A stretch of 64,000 bases of DNA. Origin: Bog-756 sp963777665. GTDB taxonomy: Bacteria; Actinomycetota; Acidimicrobiia; Acidimicrobiales; RAAP-2. The position numbers and the translations under genes are program-made. The DNA is taken from the NCBI GenBank assembly GCA_963777665.1, contig CAVZRJ010000004.1:1-64000 (forward strand), given 5' to 3'. Position 1 is the first letter of the stretch. Every line of letters starts with the position of its first letter. The notes under the pieces were generated by a model that saw only the letters and a list, made by a program, of their open reading frames with translations, did not search any database and was not told the origin of the DNA. Shown here one piece after another: positions 23,251 through 33,416 of this stretch.

Positions 23251-26200
23251 GTTCGGACGGTCGACCACGGTGCCCGTGTTCTGTGTCACGGTGAGCGCGC
23301 CCAGCACCCTGTTGTTGATGACGGTCACGCCTCCGGAGTCCTTCTGGACCGCGATGACACCCAGTGCGTTCGCCCGCTGGACGGACACACCGCCGGCGTC
23401 CGAAGTGAGACTGACTGCTCCGATGAGCGTCGACCCTCCGCACGAGGACGAGCCGTCTCCGAGCACGATCGGTTTCGTGGCTCCGGTGACAGAGAGGTAC
23501 AGCGCAAAGCTCGTACTGCACACACGAACGGTTCCCCCGTTGGCCACCAGCGCACCGAGGACGAGTGCCCCCTCGGAGTCGAGTGAACCGCCGGCCTCCA
23601 CCGTGATCGACCCGATCACGATGCATCCCGGAGCGATGAGGTCGGCATGACCCGGGGCCACGGTCACCGAGCCGATCGTGAAGCACGCGAGTGTGGTCGA
23701 TGCGGTGATCGTCAGCGTTCCGCTCACGAATTGGAAGGTGTAGTTGGTCGCATGGAGCGTCCCGGCCTGGCAGACGATCGGGTAGGTGCCGACCGGGGTG
23801 GTCGGGGTCACCGTGGCCGTGCACGTCGGCTGGCCGGTCACGCCCGACGTGGACAGGGTCTGCCCGTCGACGAATCCGGCGATCGTGGCACTCAGGGCGG
23901 GCGCTGCGGTCCCGAACTGCATGGTCTGGTTATTGGCCGTGACGGTCAGCACAGCTGGCGTGACGGTGACCGTCCCCGAGGCGTAGCTGACCGCGTAGTT
24001 GGAGTCGGACGCCCCCGAACAGGTCGAGGCGTACGAGCCGACGTTGCTGGTGGCGGTTGCGGCGGTGCTGCAGTGCAGTCCGGTGCCCAGCACGGACACT
24101 CCCTGACCGTTGACCAGACCGGTGACCGTCGGTGTGATCGCGGGCGGGGAGCTGCCGTAGACCATCGCCGCCGAGGACGCCTGCACGGTGACGGACGCCG
24201 CCACCACATGCTGGGATCCAGCGACATAGTCGATCGTGTAGTTGGCGTCGGACGCCCCCGAGCAGGTGTTCGCGTAGCTCCCGACAGCGCTCGCCGCTGA
24301 GGCCAGGGACGTGCAGCTCGGCTGGGTGGTCAGCGAAGCGGGCGTGTCCCCGTTCACGAATCCCGAATAGGACGGCGTGACGGCCGACGGGGATCCTCCG
24401 TAGGTCGAGGTGCCCGACGAAGCGGAGATCACCAGGACGGAGGGACCCACGACCACTTGTCCCGAGACATAGCTGAATGCGTAGTTGTTGTCGGAGCCGC
24501 CCGAACAGTTGCTCGGGTAGGTACCGACCGGACTCGAGGAGGTGGCACTCGTCGAACAGACTGGCTCGTTGTTGAGGACGCCCGCGTTCTCACCGTTGAC
24601 GAATCCGGTGTACGCCGCGGTGATCGTGGACCGGGTGCCACCGTAGGACATCGAGGCGGACGAGGCGGCGACGATCAACGGCGCCTGGACGACCTGCACC
24701 GTACCGGCCACGTAGGTGACCGCGTAGTTGGAGTCCGAGGCCCCGGTGCAGGAGCTCGCGTAGGTGCCCACCGGGGTGGTCGGGCCGACCGTCGTGCCGC
24801 ACGCGAGGACCGGACCGAGGACCGTGACCGACTCGCTGTTACGCAGTCCGGAGACGATCGGGGTGATGGTGGACGGCGATCCTCCATAGGTGATCGAGTC
24901 CGAGGACGCGGTGATCGTGAGCGGTGCCGGCGTCACCGAGGCCGATCCGTTGCTGTAGGCGATCGTGTAGTTGTTGTCCACGCCGCCCGAGCAGCTCGTC
25001 TGGTAGGAGCCCACAGGGCTCGTCGACGTGGCGGCCGTGCCGCAGGTGAGACCGACCAGCACCGAACTGGCCTCTTCGTTCTGGAGGCCCGTGATGACCG
25101 CGGAGATCGGTGGCACGGGGTCCCCGTAGACCATCGAACTGGAGGACGCAGTAATGCTCAGGGCCGCGGGAGAGACCGTGACGGTGCCCGGTGCGTAGGT
25201 GAACGAGTAGTCCGGGTCGACTGCTCCGGAGCAGCTGCTCGGGTAGGTGCCCACCGGACTGGTCGGCAGCACCGCAGAGGAGCAGGCAGGAGCTGTCGAG
25301 AGGTCGGTTGCGCTCTGCCCGCCCACGAAGCCGGAGTAGCTCGCCGTGATGGCCGGTGGCGCGGCGCCGTAGGTCGTCGAGACCGACGAGGCGAACACAC
25401 TCAACGGTGCCGGGTCGATCTCGACCGAGCCGCTGGTGTAGGCGATCGTGTAGTCCGCATCGGCGGCGCCCGAGCAGGTTGCCGGATAGCTGCCCACGTC
25501 GCTCGACGAGGTCGCGGTCGTGCTGCAGGTCGGCAGGGTCGCCGGAACGGTGTCCCCGTTGGTGAGGCCCGAGTAGGTCGGGGTAATGGTCGGTGGGGTG
25601 CTCCCGTAGTCCATCGATCCCGAGGAGGCGACGATGACCAGGGTGGCCTGGTCCACCGTGACCGACCCGGTCGCGTAGCTGATGGCGTAGTCGGGGTCGG
25701 CTGCGCCCGAGCAGGTGCTCGGGTAGGAACCGACGGTGCTCGACGAGCTTGCGGTCGTACTGCAAGTCGGCGGTGTGGCCGGGGCGGTGTCCCCGTTGGT
25801 GAGGCCCGAGTAGGTCGGGGTGATGCTCGGCGGAGAACTGCCGTAGGCCATGGTTCCCGACGACGCGGTGATCGTGAGCGGGGCCGGGGTGACCTTCACC
25901 GTGCCCGCGTTGTAGTTGATCGTGTAGTTCGGATCCGCAGCGCCCGAGCAGGTGCTCGGATAGGAGCCGACGGTGCTCGACGAACTCGCCGTCGTGCTGC
26001 AGGTCGGCGCGGTGGCCGGGGCGGTGTCCCCGTTGGTGAGGCCCGAGTAGGTCGGGGTGATCGCCGGCGGGCCGGCGCCGTAGGTGACCGACGCCGAGGA
26101 TGCGGTGATCGTGAGTGCTGCCGGGTCGACCGCGATGGAGCCGTTGCTGTAGGCGATCGTGTAGTTCGGATCCGCGGCACCCGAGCAGGTTGCCGGGTAG

Positions 26201-29200
26201 CTGCCCACGTCGCTCGACGAGGTCGCGGTCGTGCTGCAGGTCGGCAGGGTCGCCGGAGCGGTGTCCCCGTTGGTGAGGCCCGAGTAGGTCGGGGTAATGG
26301 TCGGTGGGGTGCTCCCGTAGTCCATCGATCCCGAGGAGGCGACGATGACCAGGGTGGCCGGACCGACGACGACCAGGCCCCCTGTGTAGCTGATGGTGTA
26401 GTCGGGGTCGGCGGCGCCCGTGCAGGTGCTCGGGTAGGAGCCGACGGTGCTCGACGAGGTGGCCGTCGTGCTGCAGGTCGGCGCGGTCGCCGGGCCGGTG
26501 TCCCCGTTGGTGAGGCCCGAGTAGGTCGGGGTGATGCTCGGCGGAGAGCTGCCGTAGGCCATGGTTCCCGACGAGGCGGTGATCGTGAGCGCAGCCGGGG
26601 TGACCTTCACCGTGCCCGCGTTGTAGTTGATCGTGTAGTTCGGATCCGCAGCGCCCGAGCAGGTGCTCGGATAGGAGCCGACGGTGCTCGACGAACTCGC
26701 CGTCGTGCTGCAGGTCGGCGCGGTGGCCGGGGCGGTGTCCCCGTTGGCGAGGCCCGAGTAGGTCGGGGTGATCGCCGGCGGGCCGACCCCGTAGGCGACC
26801 GACGCCGAGGATGCCGTGATGGTCAGTGCTGCCGGGTGGACCGCGACGGAGCCGTCGGTGTAGGCGATGGTGTAGTCCGGATCCGCGGCGCCCGAGCAGG
26901 TGCTCGGGTAGGAGCCGACAGTGCTCGACGAGGTCGCGGTCGTGCTGCAGGTCGGCAGGGTCGCCGGAGCGGTGTCCCCGTTGGCGAGGCCCTCATAGGT
27001 CGGGGTGATGGTCGGCGGAGAGCTTCCGTAGGCCATGGTTCCCGAGGAGGCCACGATGACCAGGGCGGCCTGGTCCACCGTGACCGACCCGGCGGCGTAG
27101 CTGATCGTGTAGTCGGGGTCGGTTGCACCCGAGCAGGTGCTCGGGTAGGAGCCGACCGTGCTCGACGAGGTCGCGGTCGTGCTGCAGGTCGGCGCGGTGG
27201 CCGGGGCGGTGTCCCCGTTGACGAGGCCCGAGTAGGTCGGGGTGATGCTCGGCGGAGAGCTGCCGTAGGCCATGGTTCCCGACGACGCGGTGATCGTGAG
27301 CGGCGCCGGGGTGACGGTCACCGTGCCGTTGATGTAGGTCAGGTCGTAGTTGTTGTCGGCCGCACCTGAGCACGTCGACTGGTAGCCGGACACGGTGACC
27401 GGACTCGACGAGACCGCCGAGGTGGTACAGGCCAAGCCGGTCCCGAGGACCGAGATGGTCTCCCCGTTCTGGAGGCCGGACACGAGCGGTGTGATCGTGG
27501 GTGGCGTCCCGCCGTAGGTCATCGACCCGGAGGACGCGGTGATCGAGAGCGGGGCCGGAGTGACCGACGTGGTCCCGGGGACGTACTCGATGGCGTAGTT
27601 CGCATCGGATCCACCCGAGCACGACGAGGTATAGCCGCCGACCGGCGCTGTCGTGGTGGCCTGCGTCGCGCAGGTGAGGCCCGTTCCGAGGACCGACGCG
27701 TTCTGGCCGTTCTGGAGCCCGTTCACGGTCGGCGTGATCGTCGGGACGTTCCCCGCGTAGACCATCGAGTCGGACGATGCCGTCACGGTGACCGGAGCAG
27801 GGGTGACCCTCACCGAGCCGTTCACGTAGGTGATCGCGTAGTTCGGATCGGACGCCCCGGTACAGGACGTCGCATACGTGCCCACGTCCGAGACCGACGT
27901 CGCGATGGTGGAACAGAGCACGTTGCCGAGGACGGAGGAGCCCTCGTTGTTCTGGAGCCCGTCCACCGTCGGGATGACGACCGGGACGCTTCCTCCGTAG
28001 ATCATCGAGTCCGACGACGCGGTGATCGTGATCGGAGCCGGGGAGATGGTGACCTTGCCGTTGACGTAGCTGATCGCGTAGTTCGGATCGGATGCTCCCG
28101 AGCACGACGACGGGTAGATCCCCACCCCGGTGGTGGCGGTGGTCGCCGAGCTGCAGGTCGGCTGCGTGGTGAGGCTGGCGGCGGTGTCGCCGTTGAGGAA
28201 GCCGGAGTAGGACGGGCTGATCGCGGTCGCAGCGGTCCCGTAGTTCGTGGCGACCGACGATGCCATGATCACCAGTGGTGCCGCACCGATGACCACCGAA
28301 CCGGCGGTGTATGTGAACGTGTAGTCGGGGTCGGATGCGCCGCTGCAGCTGCTCGGGTAGGTGCCGACCGGGTCCTGGGATGTGGCAGTCGTCGAGCACA
28401 TGGGAGCGTGGGCCAGCGACGACGCGGTATCGCCGTTCTGGAATCCGTTGTACGAGGCTGTCACCGTGGGCACCGAACCGCCGTAGGTCATCATCGGCGA
28501 TGAGGCGGCGATGCTCAGCGGCGCCGGGCCCACAGCCACCTCGCCGTTGGCGTAGTTGATCGAGTAGTTGGGATCGGACGCTCCGCTGCACGAGGTCGCG
28601 TAGTTCCCGACGTGGCTGGAAGCGCTCTCCGAGGTGGAGCAGGTCGGTTGGGTGGTCAGCGCCGTGGCGGTGTCCCCGTTCTCGAAGCCGGCAAAGGACG
28701 CAGTCACCGGGACCGGAGCGATCCCGTAGACGGTTGCCTGGGAGGACGCGGTGACCGTGAGGGGCGCCGGGGTAACCGTGAGCGCAAGCGTCGAGGAGTT
28801 GCTACCTGCCGATCCGGAGTCTCCGGAGTAGGCGGCAGCCAGGTCGTTGACGCCGGCAACGAGTGTGGTCGTGGTGCACTGGGCCTGGTAGTTCGATCCC
28901 GACGCGGTGAGCGACACCGCGTTGCACCCGGTGAGCGACGAGGTGCCTTGTTCGAAGTTGACCGTCCCTCCACCGTCCGATCCGGTGACCGTCGCGGTAA
29001 AGGTCTCTGTCTGACCGTAGACGGGCGACGCGATGGAGGGGCTGAGGCTCGTGGTGGTCACCGCGGGAGCCGGGGTGGCGATGGCGAGATAGTCGGACGA
29101 GGAGGAGTCGGTCGCCAGGGCGGTCACTGTGGATCCCGGTGCGAAGGACACCGCCTCCTGCGACAGGGTCGCGGTCTTGTTGCCGTCGCCGAGCTGGCCC

Positions 29201-30378
29201 AGGCCGTTCTGACCCCACGCGTAGAGGGTGCCGCTGGGGAGGAGGGCGTAGCTGTCGAACAGTCCGGCAGCGATTGCGGTGGGGGTGGCACCCCCGGCAA
29301 GCGTCGTGATCCGGGGGATGGTGGCGCCGATGGTCGTGCCGCGGCCGAGCTCACCGTCCGCGTCGTACCCCCAGGCGTAGAGGTTGCCGTCGGAACCGAC
29401 GGCCAGGCTGTGGTAGAGACCGGCCGCCAGCTGGGTGGCCGAGACACCGCTCGGCATGTCCACGAGGGTCGGGCTCGACTCCGATGTGGTGTTGAGGGGA
29501 GCGAGGCCGAGCTGCCCGTTGCCGTTGAGGCCCCAGGCGTAGACAGTGCCCGCCGTGTCGCTGGCCATGCTGTGGTAACCGCCGGCCGCGATGTTGTCGG
29601 CGGTCGTCCCCGTGGGCAAGCCGACCTTGACCGGGATGGTGGGCGTGGTGGTCGTGCCGTTCCCGAGTTGGCCGTTGCTGTTGAGGCCCCAGGCGTACAC
29701 GGCTCCGCTCGCGGTCAGTGCCAGATTGTGATATTGCCCTGCTGCGATCTTGGTGACCACGTTGACACCGGCCGGGAGGGAGACCTCGACCGGGACAGAG
29801 GAATCGGTGCTGTTGCCGTCACCGAGCTCGTTGTAGCCGTTGTCACCCCAGGCGTAGACCTTGTTGTTGGAGCCGATGGCCAGACTGTCGATGAGCCCGG
29901 CTGCGATCTGGGTGGCGTGGATGCCGGCGGGCATGTGCACCTCTACCGCGGTGTTCGAGGAGGTGGTGGTGCCGTTGCCCAGCTCTCCGTAGCCGTTGTC
30001 ACCCCAGGCGTAGAGGTTCCCGTCGGATCCGATGGCCAGGGTGTGCTCGCCGCCGGCGGCCACCGCGGTGAATCCGGTGACCCCTGACGGCAACTTGACG
30101 ATCTCCGGCACGTCGGCGTTGAACTTGGAGCCATCGCCCAGCTGACCGTAGGTGTTGTCGCCCCACGACTGGAGCACCGCCGTGCCGGCGGCGCTCGCCG
30201 GTTGAGGGGAGGTCACGACGGCGACGAATGCCGAGGAGAACGCCAGCAGCACGGCCAAGCCGGCGCGGCGGCCCCGCGCACGAGCCGGTCCGGTGTGCCG
30301 GTTGCCGCGATCCGTCCCGAACGCGTTCATCTGCATGCGGCCCTCCCCCTCGTTCATACCGCCGTTCCCCTCGGTCAT
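23221..30378 (-). CDS. Giant secreted protein: RCC1 propeller plus 21 MBG repeats
   Basis: A 2385-residue exported protein. A signal peptide lies at ~35-64 (GLAVLLAFSSAFVAVV). Next come seven RCC1 repeats at ~65-435 (SWGDNTYGQLGDG, YAWGDNGYGELGNG and so on), enough for a complete seven-bladed propeller, then a Big_3-type Ig-like domain at ~440-545. Twenty-one MBG-type repeats of ~75-79 residues follow (ITASSxxMxYGxxPPxITPxYSGL ... CSGAxDPNYxIxY). The C-terminal ~190 residues have a repeating TLIGAVSLT/NRVLGALTVTQ pattern, perhaps a beta-solenoid. Each MBG unit has two cysteines. Repeats 7-14 are almost identical at DNA level. This is probably a cell-surface adhesin or stalk. There are several in-frame starts; the ATG at 30336 has the strongest upstream site (GGGGGAGGG). 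Confidence 0.88.
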   Translation of the reverse strand: MTEGNGGMNEGEGRMQMNAFGTDRGNRHTGPARARGRRAGLAVLLAFSSAFVAVVTSPQPASAAGTAVLQSWGDNTYGQLGDGSKFNADVPEIVKLPSGVTGFTAVAAGGEHTLAIGSDGNLYAWGDNGYGELGNGTTTSSNTAVEVHMPAGIHATQIAAGLIDSLAIGSNNKVYAWGDNGYNELGDGNSTDSSVPVEVSLPAGVNVVTKIAAGQYHNLALTASGAVYAWGLNSNGQLGNGTTTTPTIPVKVGLPTGTTADNIAAGGYHSMASDTAGTVYAWGLNGNGQLGLAPLNTTSESSPTLVDMPSGVSATQLAAGLYHSLAVGSDGNLYAWGYDADGELGRGTTIGATIPRITTLAGGATPTAIAAGLFDSYALLPSGTLYAWGQNGLGQLGDGNKTATLSQEAVSFAPGSTVTALATDSSSSDYLAIATPAPAVTTTSLSPSIASPVYGQTETFTATVTGSDGGGTVNFEQGTSSLTGCNAVSLTASGSNYQAQCTTTTLVAGVNDLAAAYSGDSGSAGSNSSTLALTVTPAPLTVTASSQATVYGIAPVPVTASFAGFENGDTATALTTQPTCSTSESASSHVGNYATSCSGASDPNYSINYANGEVAVGPAPLSIAASSPMMTYGGSVPTVTASYNGFQNGDTASSLAHAPMCSTTATSQDPVGTYPSSCSGASDPDYTFTYTAGSVVIGAAPLVIMASSVATNYGTAATAISPSYSGFLNGDTAASLTTQPTCSSATTATTGVGIYPSSCSGASDPNYAISYVNGKVTISPAPITITASSDSMIYGGSVPVVIPTVDGLQNNEGSSVLGNVLCSTIATSVSDVGTYATSCTGASDPNYAITYVNGSVRVTPAPVTVTASSDSMVYAGNVPTITPTVNGLQNGQNASVLGTGLTCATQATTTAPVGGYTSSCSGGSDANYAIEYVPGTTSVTPAPLSITASSGSMTYGGTPPTITPLVSGLQNGETISVLGTGLACTTSAVSSSPVTVSGYQSTCSGAADNNYDLTYINGTVTVTPAPLTITASSGTMAYGSSPPSITPTYSGLVNGDTAPATAPTCSTTATSSSTVGSYPSTCSGATDPDYTISYAAGSVTVDQAALVIVASSGTMAYGSSPPTITPTYEGLANGDTAPATLPTCSTTATSSSTVGSYPSTCSGAADPDYTIAYTDGSVAVHPAALTITASSASVAYGVGPPAITPTYSGLANGDTAPATAPTCSTTASSSSTVGSYPSTCSGAADPNYTINYNAGTVKVTPAALTITASSGTMAYGSSPPSITPTYSGLTNGDTGPATAPTCSTTATSSSTVGSYPSTCTGAADPDYTISYTGGLVVVGPATLVIVASSGSMDYGSTPPTITPTYSGLTNGDTAPATLPTCSTTATSSSDVGSYPATCSGAADPNYTIAYSNGSIAVDPAALTITASSASVTYGAGPPAITPTYSGLTNGDTAPATAPTCSTTASSSSTVGSYPSTCSGAADPNYTINYNAGTVKVTPAPLTITASSGTMAYGSSPPSITPTYSGLTNGDTAPATPPTCSTTASSSSTVGSYPSTCSGAADPDYAISYATGSVTVDQATLVIVASSGSMDYGSTPPTITPTYSGLTNGDTVPATLPTCSTTATSSSDVGSYPATCSGAADADYTIAYTSGSVEIDPAPLSVFASSVSTTYGAAPPAITASYSGFVGGQSATDLSTAPACSSAVLPTSPVGTYPSSCSGAVDPDYSFTYAPGTVTVSPAALSITASSSSMVYGDPVPPISAVITGLQNEEASSVLVGLTCGTAATSTSPVGSYQTSCSGGVDNNYTIAYSNGSASVTPAPLTITASSDSITYGGSPSTITPIVSGLRNSESVTVLGPVLACGTTVGPTTPVGTYASSCTGASDSNYAVTYVAGTVQVVQAPLIVAASSASMSYGGTRSTITAAYTGFVNGENAGVLNNEPVCSTSATSSSPVGTYPSNCSGGSDNNYAFSYVSGQVVVGPSVLVISASSGTSTYGGSPSAVTPSYSGFVNGDTPASLTTQPSCTSLASAASAVGSYANTCSGASDANYTIDYVAGSQHVVAASVTVQASSAAMVYGSSPPAITPTVTGLVNGQGVSVLGTGLHCSTAATATSNVGSYASTCSGASDSNYAVSYASGTVTVTPAVLTVTANNQTMQFGTAAPALSATIAGFVDGQTLSTSGVTGQPTCTATVTPTTPVGTYPIVCQAGTLHATNYTFQFVSGTLTITASTTLACFTIGSVTVAPGHADLIAPGCIVIGSITVEAGGSLDSEGALVLGALVANGGTVRVCSTSFALYLSVTGATKPIVLGDGSSSCGGSTLIGAVSLTSDAGGVSVQRANALGVIAVQKDSGGVTVINNRVLGALTVTQNTGTVVDRPNTVYGYQQLQ
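25420..27310 (-). repeat. 711-base higher-order repeat inside the MBG array
   Basis: The anchor TAGGTCGGGGTGATGCTCGG occurs at 25811, 26522 and 27233: exactly 711 bases (237 codons, three 79-residue MBG units) each time. Within a period the unit types alternate: ITASSGTMAYGSS, VIVASSGxM, ITASSASVxYG. Recent segmental duplications of three units at a time explain this, and the array is likely to vary in copy number. Confidence 0.8.
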
Positions 30379-30443
30379 CCGTGTTCCCCCTCGGTCACCC
30401 GTTGCAGGTCAACTGCTCCGCCGAATCTCGCCGTCCCCTTGGT

Positions 30444-31124
30444 TCAGGACCCCAGGTGGATGGTGCTCAGGACCGGGGAGATCGTCGCCGTCGCCACCTT
30501 GGTCGTCGCGCCCCCACAGGTGTTGCTGATCGCGGTAGCCGACGGGGCGTTGAAGTAGGCGGTGATGTTCGACTTCGTTCCGGCGAACGAACCGGTCGCG
30601 GTCCCGGAAGCGACGAATCCGAGTCTCCCGACCGCCCGGCCCTGCGTGCTCGTCTTGGTCACCAGTGAGGACTCCATGAGCGGGACCTTGGGGCCCGACC
30701 AGGTGAAGTGGGTGGTCACCTTGGCCCACAGCATCTGGTCGAACTGCGTGCAGCTGCCCACGTACCACTTGCCGCCGCCCAGAGACACCCCGGGAATCGT
30801 TGCGGTGACCGATCCGGTCGCCAGACCGCCGGACACGGCAGGGGTCGGGTTCGGGGTCCGGGCGCATCCGCCCAGGACCGCCTTGGAGATCGTGATCACC
30901 TCGTTCGGCTGTTTGGTGGCGTGCACCAGGGTGCCCGGAGACCTGCTCAGGGGCGGGTTGAAGGTGACCTTCACCGTCGATGCGATCGTGCCGTACGTAC
31001 AGGTGATCGAGCCGAGGGCCTTCACCGGGGTGACGGCGGCCGACTCGGGGATGAGCACGGCGTTGACCGCCGCGATCGGGATGAGAACGGCAACCGTCGC
31101 CGTGATCAGCCTGCGTGACACCAT
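30444..31124 (-). CDS. Secreted hypothetical protein
   Basis: A 226-residue protein with an N-terminal signal peptide (RRLITATVAVLIPIAAVNAVLIP, cleavage near residue 30). The mature part is beta-rich: SITCTYGTIASTVKVTF, LGGCARTPNP, KWYVGSCTQFDQMLWAKVTTHFTWSGPKVPL, TAISNTCGG. It has four cysteines that may form two disulfides. The fold looks like a secreted Ig- or jelly-roll-like domain also found as single proteins in Acidimicrobiia; function unknown. The start ATG 31124 follows AAGGGCGGGG. It is upstream of the giant repeat protein with 65 bases between, so the two may be co-transcribed and co-exported. Confidence 0.7.
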   Translation of the reverse strand: MVSRRLITATVAVLIPIAAVNAVLIPESAAVTPVKALGSITCTYGTIASTVKVTFNPPLSRSPGTLVHATKQPNEVITISKAVLGGCARTPNPTPAVSGGLATGSVTATIPGVSLGGGKWYVGSCTQFDQMLWAKVTTHFTWSGPKVPLMESSLVTKTSTQGRAVGRLGFVASGTATGSFAGTKSNITAYFNAPSATAISNTCGGATTKVATATISPVLSTIHLGS

Positions 31125-31441
31125 GATCCCCGCCCTTCTCGCCGTGATGCCAGGTGACATCGCCAGTACTGCATTCCCCCCGACGTCCACTCCCCGACCG
31201 GCCGGACGCGAGCGCGGCGCCGCTTGGTCGCTTTGCCGCTCCCGGAAGTGTTAGCACCATTCGAACCGCCTGCACACCCCAATTGGCAGTTTTCGCGACA
31301 CATCCTGGAGTTTTCGCCAGATTTGACGAGAGTCGAAAGAGGGAGCATCCGTCGACGAGTGCTCAGCGTGTTCACACCGGCACGCCACGCGCTCATTCGT
31401 CGTTGTGGTGCCCGAAAGGGATCCACGCGTCACGGCTCCGT

Positions 31442-33031
31442 TCACCCGTGAGTGACGGCTGCTCCTCGCCGCTCCTGTGACGGCATCCGCTGGACGGACG
31501 GCACGGGGTACGGAGGTTGGTTGGTGGCGATCTCGACGAGGTCGAGCTGCGTGCATCCCTTGGCAGCCAGGTAGCCGGGATCGTTCCGGGTGGGCGGGAG
31601 ATCCGGAATCCGGACGTCGCTCCGGCCCGGCTGCAGGGTGGACACCAGGTCCCCGACGGTTGCGCGACGCCACGGCGAGATGTTCGGTGCCCGGACACCG
31701 AAACGCTCCTCGAGGAAGCGCAGCTGGGAGGTGTGGTCGAAGGTCTGCGACGAGATGCGCCCACCACGACTGAACGGGGAGATCACCAGCATGGGCACAC
31801 GGAACCCCAGGCCCAGCGGCCCGGCGATGCCGGCGGCGTTCGGCGGGAGTGGCTGCACGGTGAGGTACTCCCCCGGCGTGCCGGGCGGGGCCACCGGGGG
31901 GGCGACATGGTCGAAGAACCCGTCGTTCTCGTCGTACATGTGGAACAGGACGGTCTTCGACCACACGGCCTGGTTCGCTGCCAGTGCACTCAGGATCTGG
32001 CCGGTGAACCATTCGCCGAGGAACGACGGTGCGGGGGGGTGCTCGTCGTAGCCGACGGGCGCGCTGATCCAGCTCACGTGGGGCAGCGTGCCCGATTGGA
32101 CGTCAGCCACGAAGTCGGCCGGGAAGGTCGGGAGAAAGGCCTTCTGGTACAGCGGCGAGGCCGGGTTCTCGTATTGGGAGAAGTAGGGCAGCACACTGTC
32201 GGTGGTCAATCCGATCGAGCGCATGGACTCGATGCTGTAGAGGGATCCGGCGGGGTTGTAGTACTTCCAGCTGATACCGGCATCCTCGAGGACCTCGGGC
32301 ATGGTGTCCCAGTGCACGCTGAAGAGCGCCGAGGGCGATTGGTTGGTCTGGATCACCGGTCCACCGGCCACACCCCCCGGGTCGAGGGTGCCCGACATCT
32401 GCATGAGCCGGTTCGGATGGGTCGGACCCATGACCGAGCAGTGGTAGCCGTCGCACAGGGTGAACGCGTCGGCGAGGGCGTAGTAGAAGGGAAGGTCCGC
32501 CCGCGTGTAGTAACCCATGGTGAGGGTCCCCTGGGCGGGCCCCTCGTTCGCCGGATCGGTGTGCACCAGGGCGAACGAGTCCATGCGCCCGCCGGCCCGG
32601 CACCGGTGCTGCGGTCCCCAGTCGTGGGTCAGGTCGAAGGTGCAGTCGGCGGTGTCACCGTGCCCCGTGTCGAGGTGGAACGGCAGCAGCCGTCCGACAG
32701 GGGATGCGGAGGTGTTGGAGGGGCACACCTGCGAGAACGACCGGAGGTCGTCGGCGGGGTGATCATCGAAGCCCCTGACGCCCGGGTAGGTCCCGTAGTA
32801 GTGGTCGAACGATCGGTTCTCCATCATCAGGAAGATGACGTGCTCGACCGCTCCCAGATCCGAGCCGGCCGGCGCGGTCCTCGCCAGGGTGGTCGCCGCC
32901 GGCGACACGGCACTCCGTCCACATCCGGACGCCAGCAGCCCGACGGCGGACACGGCCCCGGCCGCGAGGAGCTCCCTCCGGGTCAGTCCGCGTCGCCCGG
33001 TGTCTGTCCCCTCGTCCCCGTGTGGCGTCAA
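31442..33031 (-). CDS. Phospholipase C-type phosphoesterase (secreted)
   Basis: A 529-residue enzyme of the phosphoesterase/PLC family, which hydrolyses phosphate esters of lipids. A twin-arginine signal (TRRELLAAGAVSAVGLL) is followed by SGC, so it is exported by Tat and possibly lipid-anchored. The catalytic region opens with VEHVIFLMMENRSFDHYYGTYPGVRGF; HDWGPQHR, DGYHCSVMGPTHPNRLMQMSG, MYDENDGFFDHVAPP and RVPMLVISPFSRGG are the conserved metal-binding and nucleophile blocks. GTG/ATG 33031 overlaps the stop of the small gene 33028-33339 by four bases. Confidence 0.9.
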   Translation of the reverse strand: MTPHGDEGTDTGRRGLTRRELLAAGAVSAVGLLASGCGRSAVSPAATTLARTAPAGSDLGAVEHVIFLMMENRSFDHYYGTYPGVRGFDDHPADDLRSFSQVCPSNTSASPVGRLLPFHLDTGHGDTADCTFDLTHDWGPQHRCRAGGRMDSFALVHTDPANEGPAQGTLTMGYYTRADLPFYYALADAFTLCDGYHCSVMGPTHPNRLMQMSGTLDPGGVAGGPVIQTNQSPSALFSVHWDTMPEVLEDAGISWKYYNPAGSLYSIESMRSIGLTTDSVLPYFSQYENPASPLYQKAFLPTFPADFVADVQSGTLPHVSWISAPVGYDEHPPAPSFLGEWFTGQILSALAANQAVWSKTVLFHMYDENDGFFDHVAPPVAPPGTPGEYLTVQPLPPNAAGIAGPLGLGFRVPMLVISPFSRGGRISSQTFDHTSQLRFLEERFGVRAPNISPWRRATVGDLVSTLQPGRSDVRIPDLPPTRNDPGYLAAKGCTQLDLVEIATNQPPYPVPSVQRMPSQERRGAAVTHG

Positions 33032-33339
33032 TCTGACGCGGGCAGCGGTTTCGGGGCGTTGACCGTGAGCGTGATCCCGCCGAACGCGAGCGGTCCGTCA
33101 CCCGCCTGGGAGCAGAGGACCTCGATGCCCGAAGAGTCCTCCGAATACCGCTTCCCGATGATGGTGGCCTCACCCGCGACGGCGTCCGCCGGGGGTGAGG
33201 GGGCCGCTCCGTCGTCACGGGGCACCATGGGAACCCCGGAACAGGTGAGGTCCCCCTCACTCTGCGGGGGCTTGATGACTACGACCTCGGTCGCGCCGAC
33301 GGCGCTCCTCAGCCTGGCTCCGGGTGTGATCTCCATCAT
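33028..33339 (-). CDS. Small conserved protein next to thiolase/phosphoesterase genes
   Basis: A 103-residue soluble protein with the pattern ITPGARLRSAVGATEVVVIK ... LTCSGVPMVP ... IGKRYSEDSSGIEVLCSQAG ... LPASD. I have seen this family near acyl-CoA ligase and lipid-transfer thiolase genes in mycobacteria and relatives; its role is unknown. Two cysteines (LTCSG, VLCSQ) are conserved in the pattern. Two ATGs in a row open the gene; the second (33336) has the better-spaced GAAAGG. It overlaps the phosphoesterase start by four bases, so the two are coupled. Confidence 0.65.
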   Translation of the reverse strand: MMEITPGARLRSAVGATEVVVIKPPQSEGDLTCSGVPMVPRDDGAAPSPPADAVAGEATIIGKRYSEDSSGIEVLCSQAGDGPLAFGGITLTVNAPKPLPASD

Positions 33340-33381
33340 CAGCCTTTCTCGGCGGATTCAGCAGCGGCATCCTACTGCTAC

Positions 33382-33416
33382 CAGAAATAGGCCCACCGCT
33401 GCGGGAGGCGGCCTAC
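33382..33416 (-). terminator. Rho-independent terminator of the thiolase gene
   Basis: On the minus strand TAGGCCGC, a ~13-base loop with a bulge, then the GGCCTA arm, followed directly by TTTCT. The stem begins at the stop codon of the DUF35-thiolase gene, separating it from 33339. Confidence 0.45.

Noticed and set aside
24457..27369. A 970-residue open frame on the plus strand opposite the MBG array
   Set aside because: It is the antisense shadow of a GC-rich repeat; composition is Arg/Gly/Val-rich with no start signal, and the minus frame has clear RCC1/MBG domains.
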